Shown here: positions 9,732-17,947 of the stretch, in pieces
Layout of the letters: each line of letters opens with the position of its first letter
Position numbering within the stretch: position 1 is the stretch's first letter
DNA from: Pseudomonas sp. TNT3
GTDB lineage: Bacteria; Pseudomonadota; Gammaproteobacteria; Pseudomonadales; Pseudomonadaceae
Reading direction: 5' to 3'
NCBI RefSeq assembly: GCF_010095445.2
Contig: NZ_WFGV02000024.1
Coordinates: 1 to 64,000 of the forward strand
DNA: 64,000 nt
Notes under the pieces: model-generated
The model's database searches: none
What the model was told of the DNA's origin: nothing
The model's input: only the letters and a program-made list of their open reading frames with translations
Program-made: the position numbers and the translations under genes

Positions 9732-10260
9732 TGGAATTTCAAAGCCTTTGGCGAGTGAACGGGCAACGCATTGCCGGTCCGGTTTTCAATCAGGCGTTTT
9801 TCTAAAAGAACGCCCGCGTGGCACGAAGGTGTGCCGTCCCACCCTTGCTGCTCGGTTAAAAGAGCTTAGATGCAAAGACAGGTAAAAAAGTTGGGGAAAC
9901 AAAATGTCATAAGGTGACCCTTCGTCGAATAATGCCTCATCGCAACGCGAGGCGTTCTCGTTAAAGGATTAGCACCGTCATCCTGCGCGGGGCCGATCAT
10001 ACCGGGGTTTGGTCAATAAACGCGTGTAAACATCGCGTTACTTATGGCTATACCACCTTAATGGTTACGTCCTTATGACAAAACGATCATTCCCTCGATG
10101 TGACGCATTGGTTAGAACTCAACACAGGTTGACGCCGCAACGACGTCAACAACTTGGCTCGCGACGCCGGCAGCGAGCCCCCAACGGCAGGAGTTTTTTC
10201 TGCCAGACCTCAATAGAGGTCGACGCGATAAATACAGTCAACAAGTGAGGGCAACACCCT
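9732..10260. other. 529-base intergenic region upstream of rmf
   Basis: I find no supportable gene here. It contains a hairpin GCCTC/GAGGC near 9933-9952, an inverted repeat GTTGACG/CGTCAAC at 10129-10135 and 10145-10151, a GGCAG/CTGCC hairpin near 10193-10205, and a perfect hairpin GACCTC-AATA-GAGGTC at 10206-10221, about 40 bases before the rmf start. These may form a structured rmf leader, or carry growth-phase promoter signals. Confidence 0.45.
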
Positions 10261-10476
10261 ATGAGAAGACTTAAGCGTGATCCGTTGGAAAGAGCATTTT
10301 TGCGCGGATATCAATATGGCGTTGGTGGCAAATCCCGTGAGCTTTGCCCATTTACTCTACCGTCAGTACGCCAAGCCTGGATTAACGGCTGGCGAGAAGG
10401 ACGCGGCGACAACTGGGACGGTATGACCGGCACTGCGGGAATCCACAGACTCAACGAACTTCACGCCGTCGGCTAA
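10261..10476 (+). CDS. rmf: Ribosome modulation factor
   Basis: A 71-residue basic protein beginning MRRLKRDPLERAFLRGYQYG, with the RMF-typical LCPFTLPSVRQAWINGWREGRGDNWDG core. RMF converts 70S ribosomes to inactive 100S dimers in stationary phase. The start has GTGAGGGC upstream as RBS. A strong terminator follows at 10566. The gene sits between rlmL and pyrD, the order I recall for P. aeruginosa PA3048-PA3050. It is slightly longer than E. coli RMF (55 residues), as usual in pseudomonads. Confidence 0.96.
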   Translation: MRRLKRDPLERAFLRGYQYGVGGKSRELCPFTLPSVRQAWINGWREGRGDNWDGMTGTAGIHRLNELHAVG

Positions 10477-10565
10477 TTTACAGGGCTTAACACTCCGACA
10501 CGACAATCTGATTACTGAACACCTTAACCACGCACGCCCCATCCGGGCGGCGGGCTCCGGCCCAG

Positions 10566-10590
10566 GGGCTCCCTCGAGGAGCCCTTTTTT
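10566..10590 (+). terminator. rmf intrinsic terminator
   Basis: GGGCTCC-CTCGA-GGAGCCC followed by six T residues, 90 bases after the rmf stop. Confidence 0.9.
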
Positions 10591-10651
10591 ATGCCTGCAA
10601 ATTCACCGTAACCACAAATAAATCCCCTCACCAAACCAGCGCCCACAAGGA

Positions 10652-11671
10652 TCAACGTAAAGCAGCGATCGCATCCACCGACTCACGAATCAATGCCGGG
10701 CCTTTATAGATGAAACCCGAGTAGATCTGCACCAAACTCGCACCCGCGGCGATTTTCTCTGCCGCGTGCTTGCCTTCGGTGATGCCGCCTGCGGCGATGA
10801 TCGGCAAACGACCGGCCAATTCCGCCGCCAGTACCTTCACGGTGTGGGTGCTCTTCTCACGTACCGGTGCACCAGACAGACCGCCCGCCTCGTCACCATG
10901 TTCCATGCCTTCGACGCCAACGCGGCTCAGGGTGGTGTTGGTCGCGATGACGGCGTCCATTCCGGTTTCGATCAACGCTTGCGCAACCTGAACGGTTTCT
11001 TCGTCGGTCATGTCCGGCGCGATCTTGATCGCCAGCGGCACATGCTTGCCGTGACGCAGCGCCAGCTCAGCCCGGCGTGTGGCCAGATCGGCCAGCAGTT
11101 GCTTGAGCGAATCACCGAACTGAAGGCTGCGCAGGCCCGGCGTATTGGGCGAACTGACGTTAACGGTGATGTAACTGGCGTGGGCGTAGACCTTGTCCAG
11201 GCAGATCAGGTAGTCATCGACGGCCCGTTCAACCGGGGTATCGAAGTTCTTGCCGATGTTGATGCCCAGCACACCCTTGTACTTCGCCGCCGCCACACGG
11301 GCCAACAGATGATCGACGCCAAGGTTGTTGAACCCCATGCGATTGATGATCGCCTCGGCTTCCGGCAGACGGAAAATCCGTGGTTTCGGATTGCCCGGCT
11401 GCGCACGCGGGGTGATGGTGCCGATTTCGACGAAACCAAAACCCAACTGGGCAAAACCGTCGATGGCCGCGCCATTCTTGTCCAGGCCAGCCGCCAGCCC
11501 CACCGGGTTCGGGAAATCCAGCCCCATGACCGTTACCGGTTTTTTCGCCGGAGCCTTGCACAGCAAGCCGTTAAGCCCCAGACGTCCGCCGGCACCGATC
11601 AGGTCCAGGGACAGATCGTGGGAGGTTTCCGGGGAGAGTTTGAACAACAGCTGACGGGCCAGGGTGTACAT
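10652..11671 (-). CDS. pyrD: Dihydroorotate dehydrogenase (quinone), class 2
   Basis: A 339-residue membrane-associated flavoenzyme of pyrimidine synthesis that oxidises dihydroorotate to orotate with quinone as acceptor. Seen: the N-terminal amphipathic membrane helix (MYTLARQLLFKL), the FMN/substrate region GFVEIGTITPRAQPGNPKPR, the class-2 catalytic serine stretch NVSSPNTPGLR, KIAPDMTDEE, and the phosphate-binding IIAAGGITEG. The ATG at 11671 fits family length; the longer upstream frame does not. It is the last core gene before the type III secretion block, whose 3' end lies 113 bases upstream. Confidence 0.96.
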   Translation of the reverse strand: MYTLARQLLFKLSPETSHDLSLDLIGAGGRLGLNGLLCKAPAKKPVTVMGLDFPNPVGLAAGLDKNGAAIDGFAQLGFGFVEIGTITPRAQPGNPKPRIFRLPEAEAIINRMGFNNLGVDHLLARVAAAKYKGVLGINIGKNFDTPVERAVDDYLICLDKVYAHASYITVNVSSPNTPGLRSLQFGDSLKQLLADLATRRAELALRHGKHVPLAIKIAPDMTDEETVQVAQALIETGMDAVIATNTTLSRVGVEGMEHGDEAGGLSGAPVREKSTHTVKVLAAELAGRLPIIAAGGITEGKHAAEKIAAGASLVQIYSGFIYKGPALIRESVDAIAALR

Positions 11672-11708
11672 GGGCGGGTTTGACTCTGGGCTGGGAAAAG
11701 TGGCGGCG

Positions 11709-11714
11709 ATTATA
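11709..11714 (-). promoter_or_regulatory. Candidate -10 box for pyrD
   Basis: A perfect TATAAT on the minus strand, about 38 bases before the pyrD ATG. No convincing -35 is visible at the right spacing. Confidence 0.4.
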
Positions 11715-11754
11715 GCCGGGGTGGAGGGGCGTGCGCGAGGGACTGCATCAAACG

Positions 11755-11786
11755 AGCGCCCGATCCACCCCAAACAAGAGGGCGCT
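11755..11786 (-). terminator. Possible weak terminator at the end of the prg-org unit
   Basis: AGCGCCC at 11755-11761 pairs with GGGCGCT at 11780-11786, spanning the stop codon of the last type III gene. There is no clear T-run, so termination is uncertain. Confidence 0.3.
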
Positions 11787-13167
11787 ACGGCGTAGGCTGC
11801 TCCCTCAGTTGTTCAGGTGACCAGCTCCGGTCACTGCGCTGTGAACACGTCCAGATAAACGGAAAGTAGATCAGCATCAGCATTCCCATCAGGCAGATAT
11901 TCAAGATATGGCCCTGACTGGTTTCACCATAGTCGGAAAGCGCCAATTCGACTGCCACCGCCCCGACAACAAGATTGATCGCCTGAAAGGCTGATGTTCG
12001 GGACGCATTGACGTTCAGAAGAGCATCAGCCAGCTGTTCACGTGAAGGCAAGCGTGCTCCCGCGCGTACTTCCAGGACACTGCGCTGCAAGGACTCCGGA
12101 TCCGACAATGCTGAATCCAGACCCGCTGTCGGGGACAGCAAGGGCCAGCTTCGGCACAGGATGAAAATGAAATCGTCAATGACCGCGCCTGCCGCGTTGA
12201 GGCCACCCTGAATTACATCCGCTCCCAAACTGTAACCGAGGTCGGCCGAAAACCGTCCGGCACCACTTGGTGGCATCAGGGCACCGACCTCCGCCAGCAG
12301 AAACTGCACGGCCCCGTAGGACACCGTCGTTACCGCAGTAGCGCTCGTCGTGGCGTCGCCGGCATTGCTCTGCAAAGAAAAGAACGCATTCGTGACATCT
12401 CGAGCGACGGTGTACACATTCGTTGCAATTGCGCTGGTGAGCATGGAGGAAGATGCACCGGTCAAATGCGCCGCAATCAACGAGCCCATGGTGATGCTGG
12501 CCATACACACTCGCCCAAGCCGGGTTTGCAGGTTTGCGGTTCCGGCACGTTCGTCGCGTATCGCCCCCATCAGGCTCATTGCCGGACCGATCATTGTGAC
12601 GGCTGCGACGGCCCATGCCTGGGAGGCTTGGGGCGAGTCGCCTTCCTGAATGGCTTGCTCAATGTAATAACTGGCGACCTGGCGCAGCACCGTGGTCGCC
12701 GCGACGATCAGGCCTGTACGAGCGGTGATGTTAAGCAGATTGAGTAATGGCTCCCTAGCGCTCCCAAGCGACTCTAAAGCCGCGCCAAGAAACGATTCCA
12801 TTCGGCTTACAGGGGTTTGCTGAATATCCGCCCTGTTTAATTCGGCAGCTCGCACAAACAAATCCTCGTGCTGCGATTGCGATGGCAAGTCTCCTTGAAT
12901 GAAGAGTTTGATGTCATCCGCAAGACGTTGCGCTGTTTCGCCCAGATCTGCCTGGCAAATGTTTAACTGACGCTGCACCGCGCGATCAAACACCTGCATC
13001 CCGATTCCGATTTGCCTTGAAGTGCCCAAAGCGCTCAGTTCGAAGTTCGGACACGCTAAGTCAAGCGCGTCTATCAATTGGCTGCGAATCGGGTTGATGG
13101 CGGCGGTGTCAACGCCTTCAGAGGCTTTAAAGATAGTTCCTGTCGACCCGCTAACCGAATTTAACAT
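11785..13167 (-). CDS. Candidate type III secreted protein, unknown family
   Basis: I do not recognise this 460-residue protein. The N-terminus is polar and Ser/Thr-rich (MLNSVSGSTGTIFKASEG), as in type III substrates, with no Sec signal. Several hydrophobic or Ala/Gly-rich segments follow, around residues 145-170, 190-215, 225-250 and 315-345, and a strongly hydrophobic helix ends near residue 440 (ILNICLMGMLMLIYFPFIW). It could be a membrane-inserting effector or an extra translocator-like protein. It is the last gene of the hilA-iagB-prg-org transcription unit, 50 bases after the OrgC-position gene, with an AGAGAG RBS before the ATG. Its role as secreted cargo is inferred from position and composition only. 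Confidence 0.6.
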   Translation of the reverse strand: MLNSVSGSTGTIFKASEGVDTAAINPIRSQLIDALDLACPNFELSALGTSRQIGIGMQVFDRAVQRQLNICQADLGETAQRLADDIKLFIQGDLPSQSQHEDLFVRAAELNRADIQQTPVSRMESFLGAALESLGSAREPLLNLLNITARTGLIVAATTVLRQVASYYIEQAIQEGDSPQASQAWAVAAVTMIGPAMSLMGAIRDERAGTANLQTRLGRVCMASITMGSLIAAHLTGASSSMLTSAIATNVYTVARDVTNAFFSLQSNAGDATTSATAVTTVSYGAVQFLLAEVGALMPPSGAGRFSADLGYSLGADVIQGGLNAAGAVIDDFIFILCRSWPLLSPTAGLDSALSDPESLQRSVLEVRAGARLPSREQLADALLNVNASRTSAFQAINLVVGAVAVELALSDYGETSQGHILNICLMGMLMLIYFPFIWTCSQRSDRSWSPEQLREQPTP

Positions 13168-13217
13168 TGTGATCTCTCTATTTTAAGAAGTACTTTCCCG
13201 GGCCATTCGGCCCCCCC

Positions 13218-13655
13218 TCACCACTCACTCTTCTCCCACGCATCGTCTTCCATCGGCTGGAACACATCACGCATGTAGCTCTTGACGAATACATCCATAG
13301 CGAACGCCAACCCGTTGGCGCCCTTGATTTCCTTGAACAGCTGGGTCTTTTCCAGCCCTTCCTCTTTCAGCTTGACCAACACCTGAAGCGTCACCGCCAA
13401 AAGCGCTTTGGCACTGGGATAAGCAGGCGTGACGCCGTCCTCTCCCCGTAACGACCTCAAGTAGTCATAGATCGCCTTCTCACCCTGCCCTTCCATGCTG
13501 AGCAGCTGATGGTAGAGCCGGTCAAACTCGGGGTCCGGGCGCCTTCCTCCGGCAATGTCCGGATTGGTACGCAACACACGTGACTCCAGCGTTTCAACTT
13601 CGCCAATACCGCTGTTCTGAACATTTCGTGAGCCCACGATCGCGTCGATACTCAT
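13218..13655 (-). CDS. OrgC-position type III secretion protein
   Basis: A 145-residue soluble, mostly helical protein (MSIDAIVGSRNVQNSG...). It overlaps the sctL stop as ATGA, so the two are translationally coupled, and it has the RBS GGGGACACG before the ATG. In Salmonella SPI-1 the gene after orgB (sctL) is orgC, a secreted protein of similar length that helps needle assembly. Position and length match, but I see no diagnostic motif, so the name is positional only. The segment KALLAVTLQVLVKLKEEGLEK looks like an amphipathic helix. Confidence 0.6.
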   Translation of the reverse strand: MSIDAIVGSRNVQNSGIGEVETLESRVLRTNPDIAGGRRPDPEFDRLYHQLLSMEGQGEKAIYDYLRSLRGEDGVTPAYPSAKALLAVTLQVLVKLKEEGLEKTQLFKEIKGANGLAFAMDVFVKSYMRDVFQPMEDDAWEKSEW

Positions 13656-14329
13656 CGTGTCCCCGCTCCAAAACCCCTGCACAAATCATTGAGTCGCTGG
13701 ATCGACGCGTCGTCGAGGGCACGCACCGACGCTGGCAAGCTTTCCAAAAGGGACAACAACCTGGGGTGCAATCGCTGGCACGTCGTCTCGATATCGAACT
13801 CGAGCAACTGATCGGCAAGGCGCACCACATACCGCTCTTGCGGTTGATACTCAAGCACCAACGCGCCGGGCCAAATGGCCTGCAACCGCTGGCGCAGATC
13901 ACTGCCTTGAGGTTTGCAGCGCAGGGGTACCAGCACCTGCAAAACCTGGTCTGTGTGGCTCGCTTGATTCGCCAGCCAGCGTGCGAGCATCTCGTCCAGC
14001 CATTCGCCGCGACTCAGCAGATCGCCGAGCAGCTGGCGAGAAGCCTGAGCGAGATCCCTGCGCAGTTGCTCGCCCAGCGATTGCGATTCGAGCAGCCCCC
14101 TCGCCAGGTCTTGCGCCGCGCGCATTACACCCTCGGCGTAACCCTGATGAAAGGCCTCGGCACGGACCGCTTCGGCCTGATCGCGAGCCTGATCAACGCA
14201 CTCTCGAGCCCAGCCCCGAGCCTGGTCAGCCAGGACACGACGCTGTCGGGCCGCCACGATGTCTTCGCGCGCCATGCGTGCCTCACTCGAACAGGGCAGA
14301 TCAGTCAGGGTTCGGATGGAGTCGAGCAT
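13652..14329 (-). CDS. sctL: SctL (OrgB-like) ATPase stator protein
   Basis: 225 residues, matching the length of Salmonella OrgB. It has the expected architecture: an N-terminal region, a long helical charged segment (residues 25-90, rich in Arg/Ala/Glu: MAREDIVAARQRRVLADQ), and a C-terminal globular domain related to the delta subunit of F-ATPases. SctL links the ATPase SctN to SctQ in the cytoplasmic sorting platform. The ATG at 14329 lies inside the end of sctK, a 29-base overlap, and the stop overlaps the next gene. Both fit tight co-translation in the prg-org cluster. Confidence 0.8.
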   Translation of the reverse strand: MLDSIRTLTDLPCSSEARMAREDIVAARQRRVLADQARGWARECVDQARDQAEAVRAEAFHQGYAEGVMRAAQDLARGLLESQSLGEQLRRDLAQASRQLLGDLLSRGEWLDEMLARWLANQASHTDQVLQVLVPLRCKPQGSDLRQRLQAIWPGALVLEYQPQERYVVRLADQLLEFDIETTCQRLHPRLLSLLESLPASVRALDDASIQRLNDLCRGFGAGTR

Positions 14330-14870
14330 GCTGCACCGCCAAAAAGAAAAGGGTCGGGTCGGGTTTCGCGACAGGCCATTGCTTGTGCAGGTCAACCACC
14401 TGTGGAGAAAACTGCAAAGCCAGCCGATCGAACAACGGCAGCGGCAGGTCAGCCGACCAACCTGACAATGCGTTGAAACCGGCAGCTTCAACCTGCTGGA
14501 TCGGCGAGGCCGAAGACGGGATCGGCAGGCTGACGCGAGCGCCAGGATTGCAACTGGCGAAGGTGCGCAACGACCTCGGCAAATGCTGCAAAGCACCGCC
14601 TCGCGCCAGCTGGGGGAACAGCCGCCAGGCCCCCATCAACGAAGCGATTCGGGGCAGTTGTCGCCACTGCCGAATCCACATGTGCGCGATAGCGGTCTGC
14701 GGCATCGCGGGCCACGGACCTGCCTGCGGAAGGCCTTCAAACAGGATCTGATTGATTACCCGCCGGGCATCAGCTGCCTCGAAACCCGAAGGAACAGTCA
14801 GCCGCTGCGCGTGCAGGTAATCCAGCGGTTCGGTGAGAATCCGCTGCCAACGCTCAGCGCTTGACGTCAC
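14301..14870 (-). CDS. sctK: SctK (OrgA-like) sorting-platform protein
   Basis: A 189-residue soluble protein with a GTG start at 14870 supported by GGAG six bases upstream. Recognised mainly by position between sctJ and sctL and by length (OrgA about 199 residues). It has an N-terminal segment RWQRILTEPLDYLHAQRL resembling that of OrgA/MxiK. SctK joins the SctQ pods to the cytoplasmic face of SctD. It overlaps the sctJ stop by 17 bases. Confidence 0.75.
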   Translation of the reverse strand: MTSSAERWQRILTEPLDYLHAQRLTVPSGFEAADARRVINQILFEGLPQAGPWPAMPQTAIAHMWIRQWRQLPRIASLMGAWRLFPQLARGGALQHLPRSLRTFASCNPGARVSLPIPSSASPIQQVEAAGFNALSGWSADLPLPLFDRLALQFSPQVVDLHKQWPVAKPDPTLFFLAVQHARLHPNPD

Positions 14871-15576
14871 GGATCACTCCATTCAACTGCCGATACCCGA
14901 ATACACCCGCACCGATAAAAAACAGCACGGCTACAAAAGCCATGACCCACAACCAGCGCGAATCACTCACTGCCGCACTCGCTAGCGGCGCGACATGCTG
15001 TGTCGGCGAACGTTTAGTCAGGACCACTGATATGTTTTCGTACTCAACGCCGGCAAAGCTGTTTTTCAGGAAGCGCTTGATGTCAGAGATCAACAATTGC
15101 GGCTCGACATCTCGCTCATGAACCGCCACGGCGGAGAGATGAATGGGCGCAGCCTTCCGCCCTCCTTCTCCGGCATCCAGGTCGTAACTGACATGCACCC
15201 GCGCCGACACCACCCCGTCCAGCACCCCCAGCGACTGTTCGATCCGCTGCTCCAACGCTGAGTAAAGCCGGGCTTTCTCGGCTCGAGGGGAAGCCACCAG
15301 CGAGTCACTGGGGAACATTTCCGCTACTTGCATGCGAGGTCTGGAGGGTAATGAATAGAGGTTGAGCAAGTCGACGGCCGCCGAAAAGTCGACCTTGTTG
15401 ATTTTCACCGAGTAGCCGGCTTTGCCAGCGTCCACTTTGGTCGCCGTAATGTTGTTGCGCTGTAGCACCGAAAGCACTTCGTTTGCTTGTTGCTGGTCAA
15501 GCCCTTCAAGCAGGCTGGGCTGACGACACCCCACCAGCGCCAGGCATATCAACATCAGCAGCGCGCCTGCCTTCAT
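14854..15576 (-). CDS. sctJ: SctJ (PrgK-like) inner-membrane ring lipoprotein
   Basis: 240 residues of the YscJ/EscJ/FliF family. A lipoprotein signal with lipobox LALVGC places the lipidated Cys at residue 17. The two ring-building motifs follow (LSVLQRNNITATKV..., then the PRAEKARLYSALEQRIEQSL and DGVVSARVHVSYD region near 95-130). A single C-terminal membrane helix (WLWVMAFVAVLFFIGAGVF) and a short cytosolic tail end it. With SctD it forms the inner-membrane rings of the basal body. Its start overlaps the sctI stop as ATGA. Confidence 0.93.
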   Translation of the reverse strand: MKAGALLMLICLALVGCRQPSLLEGLDQQQANEVLSVLQRNNITATKVDAGKAGYSVKINKVDFSAAVDLLNLYSLPSRPRMQVAEMFPSDSLVASPRAEKARLYSALEQRIEQSLGVLDGVVSARVHVSYDLDAGEGGRKAAPIHLSAVAVHERDVEPQLLISDIKRFLKNSFAGVEYENISVVLTKRSPTQHVAPLASAAVSDSRWLWVMAFVAVLFFIGAGVFGYRQLNGVIRDVKR

Positions 15577-15881
15577 GACGCGCGCAACAGCGTTTCGGCC
15601 GTACTCACGGCTTTGCGCACCAGAACGTTGAGTAAATTGATGTCCACGTTGTACTGCCCCATTTGTTCCTGCAGCCGGGCCAACGCTTCAGGGCTGGTGA
15701 TATCGGGGCTCTCAATCAGCCGGTTGATCGAAGAAACCTCCTGCCCACTGGTCACCGCGGAACTGGCGAAGGCGTCGAGTAAACGACTTTCCAGGGACAC
15801 CGTCGGACCTTCCTGAGGGCCGCGCAATTCGGTGATTGCGGTCCGTTCGACAAAAGAAGAAGAGAGGCTTTGGATAGACAT
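15573..15881 (-). CDS. sctI: SctI (PrgJ-like) inner rod protein
   Basis: 102 residues, nearly the same length as PrgJ (101). The C-terminal half (ITSPEALARLQEQMGQYNVD then LLNVLVRKAVSTAETLLRA) is the alpha-helical export/assembly end typical of inner-rod subunits. It polymerises at the base of the needle and takes part in substrate switching. The ATG at 15881 is used; a GTG three codons earlier is possible. It lies between the needle gene and sctJ. Confidence 0.85.
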   Translation of the reverse strand: MSIQSLSSSFVERTAITELRGPQEGPTVSLESRLLDAFASSAVTSGQEVSSINRLIESPDITSPEALARLQEQMGQYNVDINLLNVLVRKAVSTAETLLRAS

Positions 15882-15937
15882 GCACGACACTCATCAAAAA
15901 TGGCCATCGCCAGGCGACGATGACCCGTCGGGAAAAA

Positions 15938-16204
15938 TCAGCGAGCCGCCTGGATGATCGCCATGTCGATGTCCTTGAAGCCCTTGATCGTGTTGGTCTG
16001 GGCGTTTCGGAACACGGTATAGGAGGAAAACGCCGCTTGGTAAGCCGCGAGTTTTCCTGGATCGGACGCGTCGTTCTCGAGGTCAACCAGCGCTGCATCC
16101 AGCGCCTCTTTGAGGGTCTTTGCACCGTTTTCGAATGCTTCGGCTTGACGACCAAGGAAGTCATCGGGGAATTGAATCGGGAAGTCGATACCAGGGCCAG
16201 CCAT
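15938..16204 (-). CDS. sctF: SctF (PrgI/MxiH-like) needle subunit
   Basis: 88 residues, with the helix-turn-helix needle pattern: helix 1 (AKTLKEALDAALVDLEND), a turn with DASDPGKLAAYQAA in place of the usual xPxxP turn, and helix 2 (FSSYTVFRNAQTNTIKGFKDID) ending IIQAAR. Needle subunits are exported and polymerise into the external needle. The gene follows sctD and precedes sctI, as in SPI-1 prgHIJK. It is a little longer than PrgI (80). Confidence 0.93.
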   Translation of the reverse strand: MAGPGIDFPIQFPDDFLGRQAEAFENGAKTLKEALDAALVDLENDASDPGKLAAYQAAFSSYTVFRNAQTNTIKGFKDIDMAIIQAAR

Positions 16205-16214
16205 AAATCACCTT

Positions 16215-17381
16215 CTACAGTTTTGTCGGAAAATGCCAAGACGATGAAGTCGTCTTGATGAAGCCCTGAGGGCCGGTCTGGAACGACTTGCCCTTGAGCG
16301 AATCGTCTTTGAGCTCGACAGTGAAGTGCACGTAGCGATCACCCCATTGCCGGTAAAACCCGTCGACGTAATGGCGCGCCGCCGCCAACTCGGAATCCTG
16401 CAAGTTGCCTGCGACGGCGAACGTGACACTGTCACCGTACTCAACACGGTTGAACCCCAGCGACAGACGTTGCAAACCCTGTTCGGCGAGATCGGCCAGC
16501 AAATGGTCATCCTGCATCTGCACCGCCACATCCCGGGCATAGGGCGCCGCCTGGAGCACGACCTCAAGCAACCGTGTTTGAGCATCAGGCGAGAGCACAT
16601 TGCGCTGCGCACTGACCAGCAGCCGCGGAATCGAGGGGTTCTTCAGGTCCAGTGAGTGCCAGGCCAGTTGCGGATCATGGTCGACCAGCAGCTTCTCCAG
16701 CCGACGACGCTCCTGATCCATCACCAGCACTTTGGCGCTCAGCAAGTTATTGCGCATCAGCACCTGCCGGCTCCAGCCAGCGTCCCGTTCGGAAGCCACA
16801 AAGACGTACACCGTTTTGTCGCGCCCATGCACGACCTCAACCTCGGCGCTGGCGCCGGCGATGAGTTGGCGTACATCGGTTTCGGGGGCGTGCACCGGTA
16901 CCGACCACACGCCGACCGAGGCCACCAGCAAGCTCAGCGCCAACCCGCCACTGAGCCATTTCACGAAGGTTTTTCGCGGCCACCGACGAGCGACGTCCTG
17001 ATGCAAGGGGCCAGGCTGTAAAGCAACATGCTCAGGCTCCCAACGCTGATCGTGCGCATGTAAACCTATGTGCAAACCGCCCACGTGTTCGCTGCGCTGA
17101 AAAACAAGGTGCCGCGCTTGTGCCGACTCATCGAGCAGTCGCACCTGCACGCCGCTTTCATCCAGCAGCACTTCGAAATTGCATCCTCCGTGTTCCAGAG
17201 GAACGAAGATCGCATCCGCTGGCACGCTGAGCGGGCATTTCGCGTCTCCCAGAAGGTTCAGCGGTGCGACGATGAACAAAGTGCGTGGCTCACTGATCGG
17301 GAACTCGCACCCTTGCAACGGACCGTTCAAAATCCGCAGCACACAAGGTTGCAATGGGGGAACCGGCATATCCGTCACCAT
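16215..17381 (-). CDS. sctD: SctD (PrgH-like) inner-membrane ring protein
   Basis: 388 residues against 392 for PrgH. An N-terminal cytoplasmic FHA-like domain (LRILNGPLQGCEFPISEPRTLFIV) is followed by one membrane helix near residues 138-160 (FVKWLSGGLALSLLVASVGV) and a periplasmic region of stacked ring-building domains. It forms the outer of the two inner-membrane rings and docks SctK. It is the first structural gene after hilA-iagB, about 95 bases after the iagB stop. Nothing looks truncated. Confidence 0.92.
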   Translation of the reverse strand: MVTDMPVPPLQPCVLRILNGPLQGCEFPISEPRTLFIVAPLNLLGDAKCPLSVPADAIFVPLEHGGCNFEVLLDESGVQVRLLDESAQARHLVFQRSEHVGGLHIGLHAHDQRWEPEHVALQPGPLHQDVARRWPRKTFVKWLSGGLALSLLVASVGVWSVPVHAPETDVRQLIAGASAEVEVVHGRDKTVYVFVASERDAGWSRQVLMRNNLLSAKVLVMDQERRRLEKLLVDHDPQLAWHSLDLKNPSIPRLLVSAQRNVLSPDAQTRLLEVVLQAAPYARDVAVQMQDDHLLADLAEQGLQRLSLGFNRVEYGDSVTFAVAGNLQDSELAAARHYVDGFYRQWGDRYVHFTVELKDDSLKGKSFQTGPQGFIKTTSSSWHFPTKL

Positions 17382-17476
17382 TCAGACTCCAGACCGTGAG
17401 TGAGCCCCCATCCTAAAAACATCAAGCTGGATGATCCTGATCGAATTCTGCTGATCGCGAATGCTCTCGATCAGAA

Positions 17477-17947
17477 TTACCCTTCCACGCCTGTGGCGGC
17501 GACCTTGCGAGTCAACACCTGATAACGCTGCCAAACCTTTTGCGCGTAGCGAAGGCGTGCTGTCTGGCGGTCCGGAGCATTGCCGGCGTTGTACGCGCCG
17601 ACGGCCGTCCAGTTGTAGCCGTATCGGGAAATAAAACCGGCCAGCACCGAAGCGCCTACTTCAACCGAGAGGCAGGGCTCATCCAGCAAAAGCTGCTCGG
17701 TAATCCCTTGGGTATGCAAACGAGGCAGGTGCCAGCTGTTAATCTGCATCAGCCCGATATCGCGACTACCGTCGGCATCGGTGTTCATCGCGTCTGCGCG
17801 TTGCTGCGATTCCACGTCGGCAATGGCCTGAAGCAGTTCGGGCTCGATCCCGTGCAACTGACCGGCCCTCCCCCAACAGAACGCGTGCGCCTGCCCGATC
17901 CCAAGACAGGTAAACACCAACAAACCTATTGCTCGCTGCCATGTCAT
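17477..17947 (-). CDS. iagB: IagB-like lytic transglycosylase
   Basis: A 156-residue secreted muramidase of the SLT family. It begins with a signal peptide (MTWQRAIGLLVFTCLGIGQAHA) followed by FCWGRAGQLHGIEPELLQAIADVESQ, in which the Glu of VESQ is the likely catalytic acid. DIGLMQINSWHL and VGAYNAGN are the other family motifs. It clears peptidoglycan for the injectisome to cross the wall. The ATG overlaps the hilA-like stop (ATGA), giving the SPI-1 order hilA-iagB. The longer upstream frame is an overlap artefact. Confidence 0.92.
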   Translation of the reverse strand: MTWQRAIGLLVFTCLGIGQAHAFCWGRAGQLHGIEPELLQAIADVESQQRADAMNTDADGSRDIGLMQINSWHLPRLHTQGITEQLLLDEPCLSVEVGASVLAGFISRYGYNWTAVGAYNAGNAPDRQTARLRYAQKVWQRYQVLTRKVAATGVEG

